From Saccharomonospora viridis DSM 43017 (GTDB lineage: Bacteria; Actinomycetota; Actinomycetes; Mycobacteriales; Pseudonocardiaceae), in contig NC_013159.1 in assembly GCF_000023865.1 (NCBI RefSeq), forward strand, positions 2,196,001 to 2,260,000: a stretch of 64,000 bases of DNA. The letters run 5' to 3'. A program made the position numbers and the translations under genes. This document shows positions 1 through 7,173 of this stretch, piece after piece. Within the stretch, counting starts at the first letter, position 1, and every line of letters begins with the position of its first letter. The notes under the pieces were generated by a model. That model did not search any database. It saw only the letters and a list, made by a program, of their open reading frames with translations, and had not been told where the DNA came from.

Positions 1-610
1 CGGGGTGAGGGGCCGAAGATGGCAGCGAAACCGCGTCGGCCCCGCGCACGCGGGGATAGCCCGTAGACCACGGTGTAGACGTCGCGACCGGTGGCGTCGG
101 CCCCGCGCACGCGGGGATAGCCCCATCAGCACCGAGTGGCCCCGCTTGACCAGGTCGTCGGCCCCGCACACGCGGGGATAGCCCCGGTCGTCGTCCTCAG
201 CGGCCAGAATGGCCTGTGTCGGCCCCGCACACGCGGGGATAGACCGCTGATGGGGGCACCCTGGGCGCGGGCGATGGTGTCGGCCCCGCACACGCGGGGA
301 TAGACCGTGCGCAGTTTTGACTCGGGGCTGGGGTTCGCGTCGGCCCCGCACACGCGGGGATAGACCCAACCCCGTCGACAACCCCACGCTCGGCGCCGAG
401 TCGGCCCCGCACACGCGGGGATAGACCGCCTGAGTTCGAGTTCGAGTTCGAGGACGAAACGTCGGCCCCGCACACGCGGGGATAGACCCACGCTGCTCGC
501 GGCGGCGTCGCTCATCGACGAGTCGGCCCCGCACACGCGGGGATAGACCCTGCTCGTACAGGCCCACACCGATGTGTCCGAGATCGCCCCAACACACGCA
601 GGGATGGTTC
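1..610 (+). CRISPR. CRISPR array 1 (I-E type repeats), truncated at the left window edge
   Basis: Ten 28-nt repeats start at 35, 96, 157, 218, 279, 339, 400, 461, 522 and 583, with 32-33 nt spacers. Base 1 fits the last base of one more repeat, so the array continues to the left. The repeat core GTCGGCCCCGCGCACGCGGG carries the short CCCCGC/GCGGGG palindrome typical of type I-E. By comparison with known I-E repeats the orientation is leader on the left, which agrees with the degenerate repeat at 583-610 (ends GATGGTTC) closing the right end. Repeats change stepwise: 35 and 96 are GCGCAC...ATAGCC, 157 is GCACAC...ATAGCC, 218-522 are GCACAC...ATAGACC. No cas gene is in the window. Any reading frames over the array are artefacts. 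Confidence 0.97.
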
Positions 611-693
611 GCGTTCGAAGCGTGGCGCGACCACCTCGACGGCGGTGCGTGGCCATTTGGTCATGGATGAGGGCGAAACCAGCACGAACGCCA

Positions 694-725
694 AACAGGC
701 CCCGGCGGAGTTGCCGGGGCCTGTT
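694..725 (-). terminator. Terminator hairpin after the DUF397 gene
   Basis: A 13-bp perfect inverted repeat (694-706 AACAGGCCCCGGC, 713-725 GCCGGGGCCTGTT) with a 6-nt loop lies 27 bp past the stop of the minus-strand DUF397 gene. The T run is short, as usual in high-GC actinobacteria. An imperfect copy of this hairpin lies at about 3807-3841 beside the DUF397 pseudogene. Confidence 0.7.
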
Positions 726-751
726 CGTTGGGTCAGCTGTCGAATTAGGAA

Positions 752-946
752 TTAGATGTCGAATTCGCCGTTCTTGACGCCCAGGATGAATGCCTTCCAT
801 TCGCTGTCGGTGTAGCGGATAATCGCGTCGTTAGGCCGCTTGCTGTTGCGCACCTCCACACCGCCCTCGACGCGACGGAACTCCACGCAGTTGTCGGTGT
901 TCGCACTGAAGCTCGACTTGAACCAGCGACCTTCGGGTACCGTCAT
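752..946 (-). CDS. DUF397 domain protein
   Basis: This 64-residue protein is almost entirely one DUF397 domain: W8-K-S-S near the N-terminus, NCVEF in the middle, VRNSKRP, then the YTDSEW block and a short acidic C-terminus. Such small proteins accompany XRE regulators of the WhiJ/Scr1 type in Streptomyces and relatives, where the pairs influence development or behave like toxin-antitoxin partners. Its start overlaps the end of the upstream XRE gene by 4 bp (ATGA), so the two are translationally coupled. A frameshifted copy of this gene occurs at 3858-3990. The exact role of this pair is not known from sequence. Confidence 0.93.
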   Translation of the reverse strand: MTVPEGRWFKSSFSANTDNCVEFRRVEGGVEVRNSKRPNDAIIRYTDSEWKAFILGVKNGEFDI

Positions 947-1788
947 TCTGTAGTCTCCCTGCTGTTGATGACGTCGGCGATGAGCGTCGCAGAATCCTTG
1001 GCGCTCATCGCCACCTCGCTCACCCTATTCACCGCGACGCGGTAGATCTCAACCTCGGCGGGCTCATGTAAGAACAAGCCACTGATGCGGTTTTCGAGGT
1101 GCACCACGGGGGCACGGTCAGATGCCTCGACCAAACTGAACGGACCGTCAAGGCCCGGATGCCAGTCCGTTTTCGTGGGAATCACGCGCAACTCCACGTT
1201 GGGCCGCTCCGCATGTTCCAACAGCGCATGGAGCTGGTCGAGCATCACCGCAGGACCGCCGATCTCCGCGTGCAGCACGGACTCGGCGACGAAAGCCACG
1301 AGCTGCGCGGGGTTGCGGCGGGTGATCGCATCCCGGCGGCCGAGTCGAACCGCCACGCGGGTGTCGATTTCGCTCGCGGGCACATCGGCCGCACGCATGA
1401 TCGCTCTCGCGTAGTCGCCGGTCTGGAGCAGTCCGGGAATCAGCAGCGTGGACACGGTGGTGATACGGTTCGCTGTGCGCTCCACTTCGAGCAGCCCAGC
1501 CAGTTGTCGCTGCTGCTCGGGCATGCCAACGGACAGCCAGTGCGGCCCATCGGCGTCGCGAGCGAGGTCCACGAGCTGCTGCCGCGTCACTGCGGACACG
1601 CCCGCTTTGGCGAGGTAGGCGGCGACGTCCTCTGGCGTGGGTGTGCGCTGCCCGGTTTCCCACCGCGAGATCGTCGCGTGTGAGGTGTCGAGCATGGCGG
1701 CGAACTGTCTGACGCTGTACCCCGCAGCTTCGCGAGCCTTACGCAGTTCGACGCCGAGTGCCCGCGCCTTCGGTGTGGTACCAGCCAT
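943..1788 (-). CDS. XRE-family regulator of the Scr1/WhiJ type (DUF5753)
   Basis: A 281-residue regulator. Residues about 8-65 form a helix-turn-helix with the pattern LRKAREAAGYSVRQFA...SRWETGQRTP; the remainder is the DUF5753 sensor-like domain seen in actinobacterial XRE/DUF397 pairs (GLLQTGDYAR, R-x-x-RQ-like segment, VIP, FSLVEA, YLEN-like VHLENR). I chose the ATG at 1788, which gives the family-typical MAGTTPKAR start; a start 6 codons upstream is possible. It overlaps the DUF397 gene by 4 bp. It is divergent from the small zinc-finger genes that begin at 1927, so the roughly 140 bp between them probably holds both promoters. The ligand and operator are unknown. Confidence 0.92.
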   Translation of the reverse strand: MAGTTPKARALGVELRKAREAAGYSVRQFAAMLDTSHATISRWETGQRTPTPEDVAAYLAKAGVSAVTRQQLVDLARDADGPHWLSVGMPEQQRQLAGLLEVERTANRITTVSTLLIPGLLQTGDYARAIMRAADVPASEIDTRVAVRLGRRDAITRRNPAQLVAFVAESVLHAEIGGPAVMLDQLHALLEHAERPNVELRVIPTKTDWHPGLDGPFSLVEASDRAPVVHLENRISGLFLHEPAEVEIYRVAVNRVSEVAMSAKDSATLIADVINSRETTE

Positions 1789-1926
1789 GCACCACAGAAT
1801 ACGCACGCTGTCGAGAGGTTTGGCTGTCCCCCGAACGGTGCATTGACCCGAATGGTACCAGGTGTCACCGTTGGTTCCGAGCTATCGGTACCGCCGGTAC
1901 CACCTCGTCGGATTGGGGAGGCGACG

Positions 1927-2268
1927 ATGCATCGTTATCTCTGGCAGCAAGCCGACGGCAAACGGCACGTCTACGACACCACCCGACACCGCATCCAAGC
2001 GGAGCACTCCTTCACCGCGCTGTGCGGGGAGACCGTTATCCCCAGAACCGAGCGCGGTGATCTGACCGCGGGGTTGTGGTTCGACGGTGAATGCCCGGTC
2101 TGCACCATCGCCCTGGCGAAAGCCTTGGGATGGCCTATGCGAGAGCTCGCCGACCTGGCGCACCGCTTCACCTGGTCCCCGGAACTGCTTGCACGCTTGG
2201 CGGAGATACTCCACTGCACCTCCGGGGAAGTCGCCGAACTGACCGGGGCCCGGACGGTGGACACATGA
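1927..2268 (+). CDS. Small zinc finger-like protein, XRE-associated
   Basis: I took the ATG at 1927 because a GGGGAGG ribosome site ends 5 bp ahead of it; this gives 113 residues. The protein has a Cys (HSFTALCG) followed about 25 residues later by CPVC in a GLWFDGECPVC context, the layout of small zinc-finger proteins often found next to XRE/DUF397 genes in Pseudonocardiaceae. The C-terminal half is helical and has no recognised domain. Its stop overlaps the next start (ATGA), so the two are coupled. Zinc binding is inferred from the Cys/His pattern only. Confidence 0.75.
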   Translation: MHRYLWQQADGKRHVYDTTRHRIQAEHSFTALCGETVIPRTERGDLTAGLWFDGECPVCTIALAKALGWPMRELADLAHRFTWSPELLARLAEILHCTSGEVAELTGARTVDT

Positions 2269-2672
2269 CGGCCGGCCGGGACCTCGATTTGCTCGACCGC
2301 CTCTCGCAAACCTCCCGCGCGCTCGGGGTCATCACCGCCGAACTCCGCGTCTGCCAGGTCTATGACACCCCGCTGAACTCCGAGACGCTCCGCGAGACCG
2401 GCAATACCCTCCGCTCGCTGGGCGAGGCACTACTCGCCCGCGCCGCTGAACTCGACGGCACCCCACCCGCATATCCCGGCAGATGCGCCCTCTGCGGCGC
2501 CGAACCCGTCTCCCACCCCCACGCTGAGGCGTGGATGGTCGAGAACCGATTCTGCGCTGACTGCATCGACCACTGCCTCACCGACACCCACCACGACCAC
2601 TGGTGCCCCATCGACACTTTCGCCCGAGCCCACGAAACACACCCCCAAAACAAGGCCCGTATCGATGTATGA
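2265..2672 (+). CDS. Small Cys-rich protein, second gene of the XRE-associated operon
   Basis: This 135-residue protein starts at the ATG that overlaps the preceding stop by 4 bp. The N-terminal half is a helical segment (LDLLDRLSQTSRALGVITAE, LRSLGEALLARAAEL) that could form a coiled coil. The C-terminal half holds CALCGAE and about 24 residues later CADCIDH followed by several His residues, a probable zinc ribbon. I do not recognise a named family. Its operon position and overlaps suggest it works with the preceding small finger protein. Confidence 0.7.
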   Translation: MTAGRDLDLLDRLSQTSRALGVITAELRVCQVYDTPLNSETLRETGNTLRSLGEALLARAAELDGTPPAYPGRCALCGAEPVSHPHAEAWMVENRFCADCIDHCLTDTHHDHWCPIDTFARAHETHPQNKARIDV

Positions 2673-2880
2673 CTCACCCGTCGCCGTGTTCACCCCACCG
2701 CCCGAGACCGAGACCGAGCAGACCATGCAGCTCTGTCTGCCGGACGCCTGGCACCAGCCCGACCGCGACCCCGATCCCCCACCCAAGGACATGATCACCG
2801 AAGCCCACGCAGCACTACACCAGTACGACGAGCCAACCCCGCCAATCCTCCGGGCAGTCCTCAACGGACTACGACGGTAG
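2665..2880 (+). CDS. Hypothetical 71-residue protein, third gene of the operon
   Basis: The ATG at 2665 overlaps the preceding gene by 8 bp. The N-terminal half is Pro/Glu-rich and probably disordered; the last 30 residues (MITEAHAALHQYDEPTP to VLNGLRR) look like a short amphipathic helix. No domain was recognised. The overlap and the codon use of its neighbours are the only support, so this could be a spurious frame. It ends 160 bp before CRISPR array 2. Confidence 0.5.
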   Translation: MYDSPVAVFTPPPETETEQTMQLCLPDAWHQPDRDPDPPPKDMITEAHAALHQYDEPTPPILRAVLNGLRR

Positions 2881-3040
2881 CTCGTCCCATAGACCTGGTA
2901 GATGCGGGACGGAAGGAGCCCGCATCCTGACGCTGTGATCCCGAACGATCGAACAGCCACGAATGCGCACCCCCGCCTGCCCCGTCGCCAAACTGAATGA
3001 GAACTGCCCATCGACCGGGTAAACTCCCAGGTCAACAAGT
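2881..3040 (+). promoter_or_regulatory. Probable leader of CRISPR array 2
   Basis: This 160-bp gene-free stretch abuts the first repeat of array 2 on the side expected for an I-E leader. It ends GGGTAAACTCCCAGGTCAAC just before AAGT and the repeat, and is less GC-rich than its surroundings. No promoter hexamers are assigned. Confidence 0.6.
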
Positions 3041-3494
3041 GTCGGCCCCGCGCACGCGGGGATGGACCCAGGGCGTCCGGTTTTGGCCATGGTGGAACCT
3101 CGTCGGCCCCGCGCACGCGGGGATGGACCCCGCGAGTTTCTGACCGTGGCAGGACCGACCGCGTCGGCCCCGCGCACGCGGGGATGGACCTGAGGGCGAC
3201 CCCCCGCCAAGCTGTATAACGAAGTCGGCCCCGCGCACGCGGGGATGGACCGTGGGCACGCATGGAGCATGTGACGATCCGGGCGTCGGCCCCGCGCACG
3301 CGGGGATGGACCCTTCCTGCTTGGCGCGCTCCCACCACTTCGCCAGTCGGCCCCGCGCACGCGGGGATAGTCCCCCCTCCTCCTTTCGGATGATCGAAAT
3401 GACGTGCCGGCCCCGCGCACGCGGGGATAGTCCCTGTCCACCGATGACGGTAATGCGCTCGTGCAGGTCGGCCCCGCGCACGCGGGGATGGTTT
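3041..3494 (+). CRISPR. CRISPR array 2 (I-E type repeats), complete
   Basis: Eight 28-nt repeats start at 3041, 3102, 3163, 3224, 3285, 3346, 3406 and 3467, with seven 32-33 nt spacers. The orientation matches array 1. Repeats 1-5 end GATGGACC, repeats 6-7 end GATAGTCC (repeat 7 also begins GCCGG instead of GTCGG), and the last ends GATGGTTT, which resembles the terminal repeat of array 1. The consensus GTCGGCCCCGCGCACGCGGG is identical to the leader-proximal repeats of array 1, so both arrays should be served by the same Cas machinery, which is not in this window. Confidence 0.97.
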
Positions 3495-3857
3495 CTGGGT
3501 TCGCTGGCTCGATCAGCTTCGGGCTCACGTTGGACGTGGCCACACGTCGTCCCACTGGGTGAGCTACCACGCCGACGGCGGGTCATGGTGCGAGGCCATC
3601 ACGGCACGGTGACGGAAAGCGAACCCCGGCTATGAGCCGATATCGAAGGCGCCGCCAAGCCGTGGCGCGAGCTCGGCGAACCAACATGGGGCGGACGGGT
3701 CCAGTCCCACCGTCACACCCGACCGGAAGCCGGTGTGGTTCGACCACCCCGACGGCATCACGTGGCCATGACCACGGATGAGGACTGAACCAACGCGAAC
3801 ACCGAACAGGTCCCGGCACACCTACGCCGAGGCCTGTTCGGTTGCGTCGGTGGTCGA
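3495..3857. other. Degenerate flank after array 2, homologous to the flank of array 1
   Basis: There is no intact gene here. The segment 3733-3857 aligns with 620-751 after array 1: a tail encoding W-x-DH-x-DG...WP on the plus strand, then ACCAACGCGAACACCGAACA (compare ACCAGCACGAACGCCAAACA after array 1), then a decayed copy of the CAGGCC...GGCCTG hairpin. Upstream, 3640-3700 encodes fragments such as KPWRELGEPTWGG in one frame and KPVWFDHPDG in another, so a plus-strand gene appears to have decayed here. Confidence 0.6.
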
Positions 3858-3990
3858 TCAGATGTCGAATTCACCGTTCTCGACATCCGTAGCGAAGGGG
3901 CGCCACTCGCTTTCGGTATAGGCGACTGTGCCAGCGTCGGCCGCTTGCTGTTGCGCACCCCCACGCCTCTTCATCGATCGTATGAACGAA
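3858..3990 (-). pseudogene. Frameshifted DUF397 gene remnant
   Basis: On the minus strand the sequence encodes VGVRNSKRP in one frame and then VAYTESEWRPFATDVENG followed by EFDI and a stop in the next frame. A single missing base near 3931 (CCGAC where CCGGAC would restore RPDAGTVAYTESEW) joins the two parts. The intact paralogue at 752-946 ends NGEFDI after a related YTDSEW block. The N-terminal half is no longer recognisable upstream of about 3990. Confidence 0.85.
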
Positions 3991-4059
3991 GCAATCGAGC
4001 AACGTACCAGGAGGGATATCGCTTACAAGCTTTTCGCGACGCGGGCCAACAAGGACCAA

Positions 4060-4665
4060 AGCTGAGATCGGACGAGAACCCCGGGAACGACCCTACGACG
4101 ATGGGATGTCGTCCTCGACACTCCCCAACTCGCCCTCAACAGGGCCACCCACTCAGCGCGGCCATGCACCGCACGCTCACAACACAGGTCTCCGCACGAG
4201 CCGGGAACCGCAGATCACAGTCGCCGATCACAAGTCACCCGAACACCACCACGGCGAGTCCAGCCGGGACTTCGCGTTCCCACAGCGCACCTCCAGCCTG
4301 TTCCAAGGAGGTCGACAGACGCTGAGCGACAGGACGGCAACCACGATCAGATTCCCGCGCACATCAGCTCGGTCTCTGTCCACCGCATAACCCGCCGCAC
4401 ACCAGGGAGTTGAGCTTCCCGGCCTCGGCACACCGGCCGACCTTTGCTGGGCGGCCTTGTCGGTGCTCTTGACCGAGGTGGGGAGATAGGTGCCCTTTGA
4501 TCAGGCAGTGTCCGATGCCGTATGCGCCTTCACTGACATTCCCCCCATCCACGCGCTGGCGGGCCACGGCGACGAACGGCACAGGTTGAGCGATGTCGTC
4601 GTCACCAGCAAAGTCCCCGCCGACGGGATGCCCAGGCTTACAGCAGCTCACCCACCGCCGCAGCG
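4060..4665. other. Gene-free stretch
   Basis: About 600 bp with no frame that has domain content or convincing codon bias. It may be decayed sequence behind the DUF397 remnant. I see no repeat, RNA gene or mobile element. Confidence 0.5.
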
Positions 4666-5439
4666 CTACCGCGCGCGGGCGGCGAGGCGGTGCGCGAGTG
4701 CGGTGACCTCCGCGCCGACGTCGTCCCAACGGTCGGCTGCGAGGCCCAGATACGCGTCGCGGGCTCGTTCCATCAGTTCCCGGTCGATGCCGGTCAGGGT
4801 CTGTGCGACGGTGTCGGCGGCGACGTTCTTCGGGGTGATGGCGCCGGTCTCCAACGTGACGAGCGTGCGGGCCAGCGCCAGGAGTGTGTTGCGCTCATCC
4901 CCTTCGATCCCCGCCAGGATCTCCGGGATGTTGGCAAGCAGCGCGTCACGCAGTCGCCGCCGCGGGACGGGCGCTACGACCCCCTCCAGCGGAAGTCCAC
5001 ACAGGACACGATGGGCGGTGAACGCGGTGGCGATGAGAACGACCGTGTCCGGGTCCTCCTCGGGCGCGGGAAGCCCTCCCCCGACCAGCGTGTCCCGCAG
5101 CCATTCGCCGTACTGGAAATCCCGCACGGCCCCGACGGAGAACGGCCGCTCCCCGTCCACGACGATGCTCGTCAATTCGATCGGACGCCGATGCGCCACC
5201 TCCGGATACGTGGCGGCATGACCCTTCCACCCGGACAGCGACAACAGCAGGGACACCAGTTCGGCACGTTCCGGACGGGTCAGCGACCGTTCGGTCACCA
5301 TGAGCAGGTCCAGATCGCTGTCCGGCCGCACGCCGCCCAGCGCCGCCGATCCGAACAGGTACACCCCGACCACGCCACCCGGGTTCTTGCGTTCCAGGTG
5401 GTCCAGCACGGGCCCGGTCAGCTCGTCCACGGGGGGCAC
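4666..5439 (-). CDS. AadA-like aminoglycoside nucleotidyltransferase
   Basis: A 257-residue protein matching the ANT(3'')/AadA family in length and layout. The nucleotidyltransferase motif is YLFGSA...SDLDLL at residues 27-45 (GS and DLD bind metal and nucleotide). A central VVDGERPFSVGAVRDFQYGE block and the C-terminal helical domain (GDERNTLLALARTL, ITPKNVAADT, ARDAYLG) follow, as in AadA. Known members transfer AMP to streptomycin and spectinomycin; the substrate here is inferred. The start is a GTG at 5439. The gene lies 133 bp downstream of the gentisate operon on the same strand, and there is no integron or transposon nearby, so it looks like a chromosomal gene. Confidence 0.88.
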   Translation of the reverse strand: MPPVDELTGPVLDHLERKNPGGVVGVYLFGSAALGGVRPDSDLDLLMVTERSLTRPERAELVSLLLSLSGWKGHAATYPEVAHRRPIELTSIVVDGERPFSVGAVRDFQYGEWLRDTLVGGGLPAPEEDPDTVVLIATAFTAHRVLCGLPLEGVVAPVPRRRLRDALLANIPEILAGIEGDERNTLLALARTLVTLETGAITPKNVAADTVAQTLTGIDRELMERARDAYLGLAADRWDDVGAEVTALAHRLAARAR

Positions 5440-5572
5440 GCTGACAGACCACGCCGACCGCGAACATACGCCGACGAGGCGGTCCTACCCTCGAAACGCC
5501 TCCGGGGAAACGCACACCGGGCGGTCTCCGCCCCGCGGGCCGCAGGTGCGAGGCGAAGACCGTCCTGGCGGG

Positions 5573-6349
5573 TCAGAACCACCGCGGGATGGTGGGAAGC
5601 TCCCCCGTGCTGCTGGTCAGTCGGCGCGCGCCGCGTCCGGTGAGCCAGCGGACGACGTCGGGCAGGGTGCCGGACACCGTGGGACCGCCGTCCCCGAGGA
5701 CGACCGTCTCGCGCCCCTCGGGGGCGATCGTGAGGTCCACCGTCTCCTTACGGCGTTGCCACATGCGCAGCACGTCGGCGAGCAACTCGTCGAGCAGGTC
5801 CGGCGGGAAGTCGTGGGTACTCGCCCCGTGGTCGAGATCGAGCGCGTGGACCCACACCTCCCGCGTGCGCATCCACGCGGTCTCCCGCGCGGGTACCAGC
5901 CGCCCCTGGGCGGTGCGGACCTGCGCGTCCCAGGCCTCGTCGGGCAGATCGCGCCACGCGACGTTCAGGTGCACCTCGGAATGGCTGAACAGGCTGCGCA
6001 AAGCCCGGGCGGGCAAGGTGGCCCCCGACTCGATCTCGGCGGCACGCTGCTCGGGGGAGGCGTACATCGGTGTCTCCACACCGGTGCGGGCCCAGGTCAG
6101 CAACCGGGTCAACGCCCGGGCGTTGTAGCCGACGTGGGCGATCACGTGCCGCCGTGACCAGCCCGGCAGCAGGCTGGGCCGGTCCAATTCGGAATCGGGC
6201 AACTGTGCCAGCACGCGGGCGAAGTACGCCGTTCCCCGTCGCGCCCAGGTCAACTCCTTGGCCGGGGCGTTGGGTGAGTCGTAGCGGGCGCCGGGTCCTT
6301 GCCGTTGCCGCAACGCCGCCCGCGCCGCGTCCTCGGCGGAGATACTCAT
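5573..6349 (-). CDS. Mycothiol-dependent maleylpyruvate isomerase
   Basis: A 258-residue protein of the DinB-like mycothiol-dependent maleylpyruvate isomerase family. The N-terminal helical bundle contains LPGWSRRHVIAHVGYNARAL, with the W-x-x-x-H-x-x-x-H arrangement that binds metal, and later H in REVWVHALDL. The C-terminal third is the small MDMPI domain. It converts maleylpyruvate to fumarylpyruvate in gentisate breakdown, using mycothiol in place of glutathione, which fits an actinobacterium. Its ATG overlaps the stop of the preceding hydrolase by 4 bp. It is the last gene of the gentisate operon. Confidence 0.93.
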   Translation of the reverse strand: MSISAEDAARAALRQRQGPGARYDSPNAPAKELTWARRGTAYFARVLAQLPDSELDRPSLLPGWSRRHVIAHVGYNARALTRLLTWARTGVETPMYASPEQRAAEIESGATLPARALRSLFSHSEVHLNVAWRDLPDEAWDAQVRTAQGRLVPARETAWMRTREVWVHALDLDHGASTHDFPPDLLDELLADVLRMWQRRKETVDLTIAPEGRETVVLGDGGPTVSGTLPDVVRWLTGRGARRLTSSTGELPTIPRWF

Positions 6350-7173
6350 ACCGCTGTCTTCTCCTGCACCGCGACGTTGACCAGTTCACCGATGCCGTCG
6401 ACGCTGGTGGTCAACTTCTGGCCCGGGGCCAGGTAGCGGGCGGGCTTGCGCGCGTGCCCCACCCCACCGGGGGTGCCGGTGGCGATGACGTCGCCCGGTT
6501 GCAGCGTGACGATCGTGGAGATGTAGCGCACGAGCGCGGCGGCGTCGAACACCAGGTCGTCGATGGGGGTGCGCTGCACCTCCTCACCGTCGAGTGTGGT
6601 GACCAGCTGCGCGTCGGCCGGGATCTCGTCCTCGGTGACCAGCACCGGCCCGAACGGCGTGGTGTTCTCCCACGTCTTGCCCTGCAACCACTGCAGCGTG
6701 CGGTACTGGTAGTCGCGCATGGTGACGTCGTTGAGCACCGAGTACCCGGCGATGGCGGCCTTCGCCTCCTCGGCGGAGGCGCGGCGGACCCGCTTGCCGA
6801 TGACGACGGCCAGTTCACCCTCCCAGTCCACCTGGTCGGACTCCGGCGGCAGTTGGATCTCGTCCCGCGGGCCGATCAACGCCTCCGGGTACTTGGCGAA
6901 CAACGTCGGGTGCTCCGGCAGCTCGCGACCCATCTCCAGGATGTGGTTGCGGTAGTTCAACCCGACGCAGACGATCTTGCCGGGGTTCGGCACCACGGGG
7001 GCGAGATCGACGGTGTCGACATCGTGCCGGGCGCCGTCGGCCGTCGCGGCGGCCTCCAGACCACCGGCCCGCAGGAGAGCGCCGACATCGGCGAATCCCG
7101 TCTCGATCGCCGTGGTGCCCTCGACCCGCACGGCCGCGGTCTGATCGCCAAGGCGGATGGTCGCCAACCTCAT
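6346..7173 (-). CDS. Fumarylacetoacetate hydrolase family protein (probable fumarylpyruvate hydrolase)
   Basis: I chose the ATG at 7173 (MRLATIRLGD), which overlaps the stop of the dioxygenase gene by 4 bp; this gives 275 residues. The FAH fold is clear: NPGKIVCVGLNYRNH, the metal-binding E-x-E in VDWEGELAVVIG, GYSVLNDVTMRD, KTWENTTPFGP and GDVIATGTPGGVG. In this operon the expected reaction is hydrolysis of fumarylpyruvate to fumarate and pyruvate. A maleylpyruvate hydrolase role is possible, but the adjacent isomerase favours fumarylpyruvate. Confidence 0.92.
   Translation of the reverse strand: MRLATIRLGDQTAAVRVEGTTAIETGFADVGALLRAGGLEAAATADGARHDVDTVDLAPVVPNPGKIVCVGLNYRNHILEMGRELPEHPTLFAKYPEALIGPRDEIQLPPESDQVDWEGELAVVIGKRVRRASAEEAKAAIAGYSVLNDVTMRDYQYRTLQWLQGKTWENTTPFGPVLVTEDEIPADAQLVTTLDGEEVQRTPIDDLVFDAAALVRYISTIVTLQPGDVIATGTPGGVGHARKPARYLAPGQKLTTSVDGIGELVNVAVQEKTAV

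Noticed and set aside
126-800. Long minus-strand reading frames running through CRISPR array 1, and similar ones through array 2 (2430-3586)
   Set aside because: They translate the repeats over and over (PRVRGR/PACAGPT units) and have no independent coding evidence. The 61-bp repeat period explains the open frame.
1-4665. cas genes between or beside the arrays
   Set aside because: All real frames there are XRE/DUF397 or small Cys-rich proteins. The Cas machinery must lie outside the window, perhaps left of array 1.
4060-4665. A decayed transposase
   Set aside because: A few peptide fragments on the minus strand hint at an old gene, but no DDE motif, inverted repeats or target duplication was seen.
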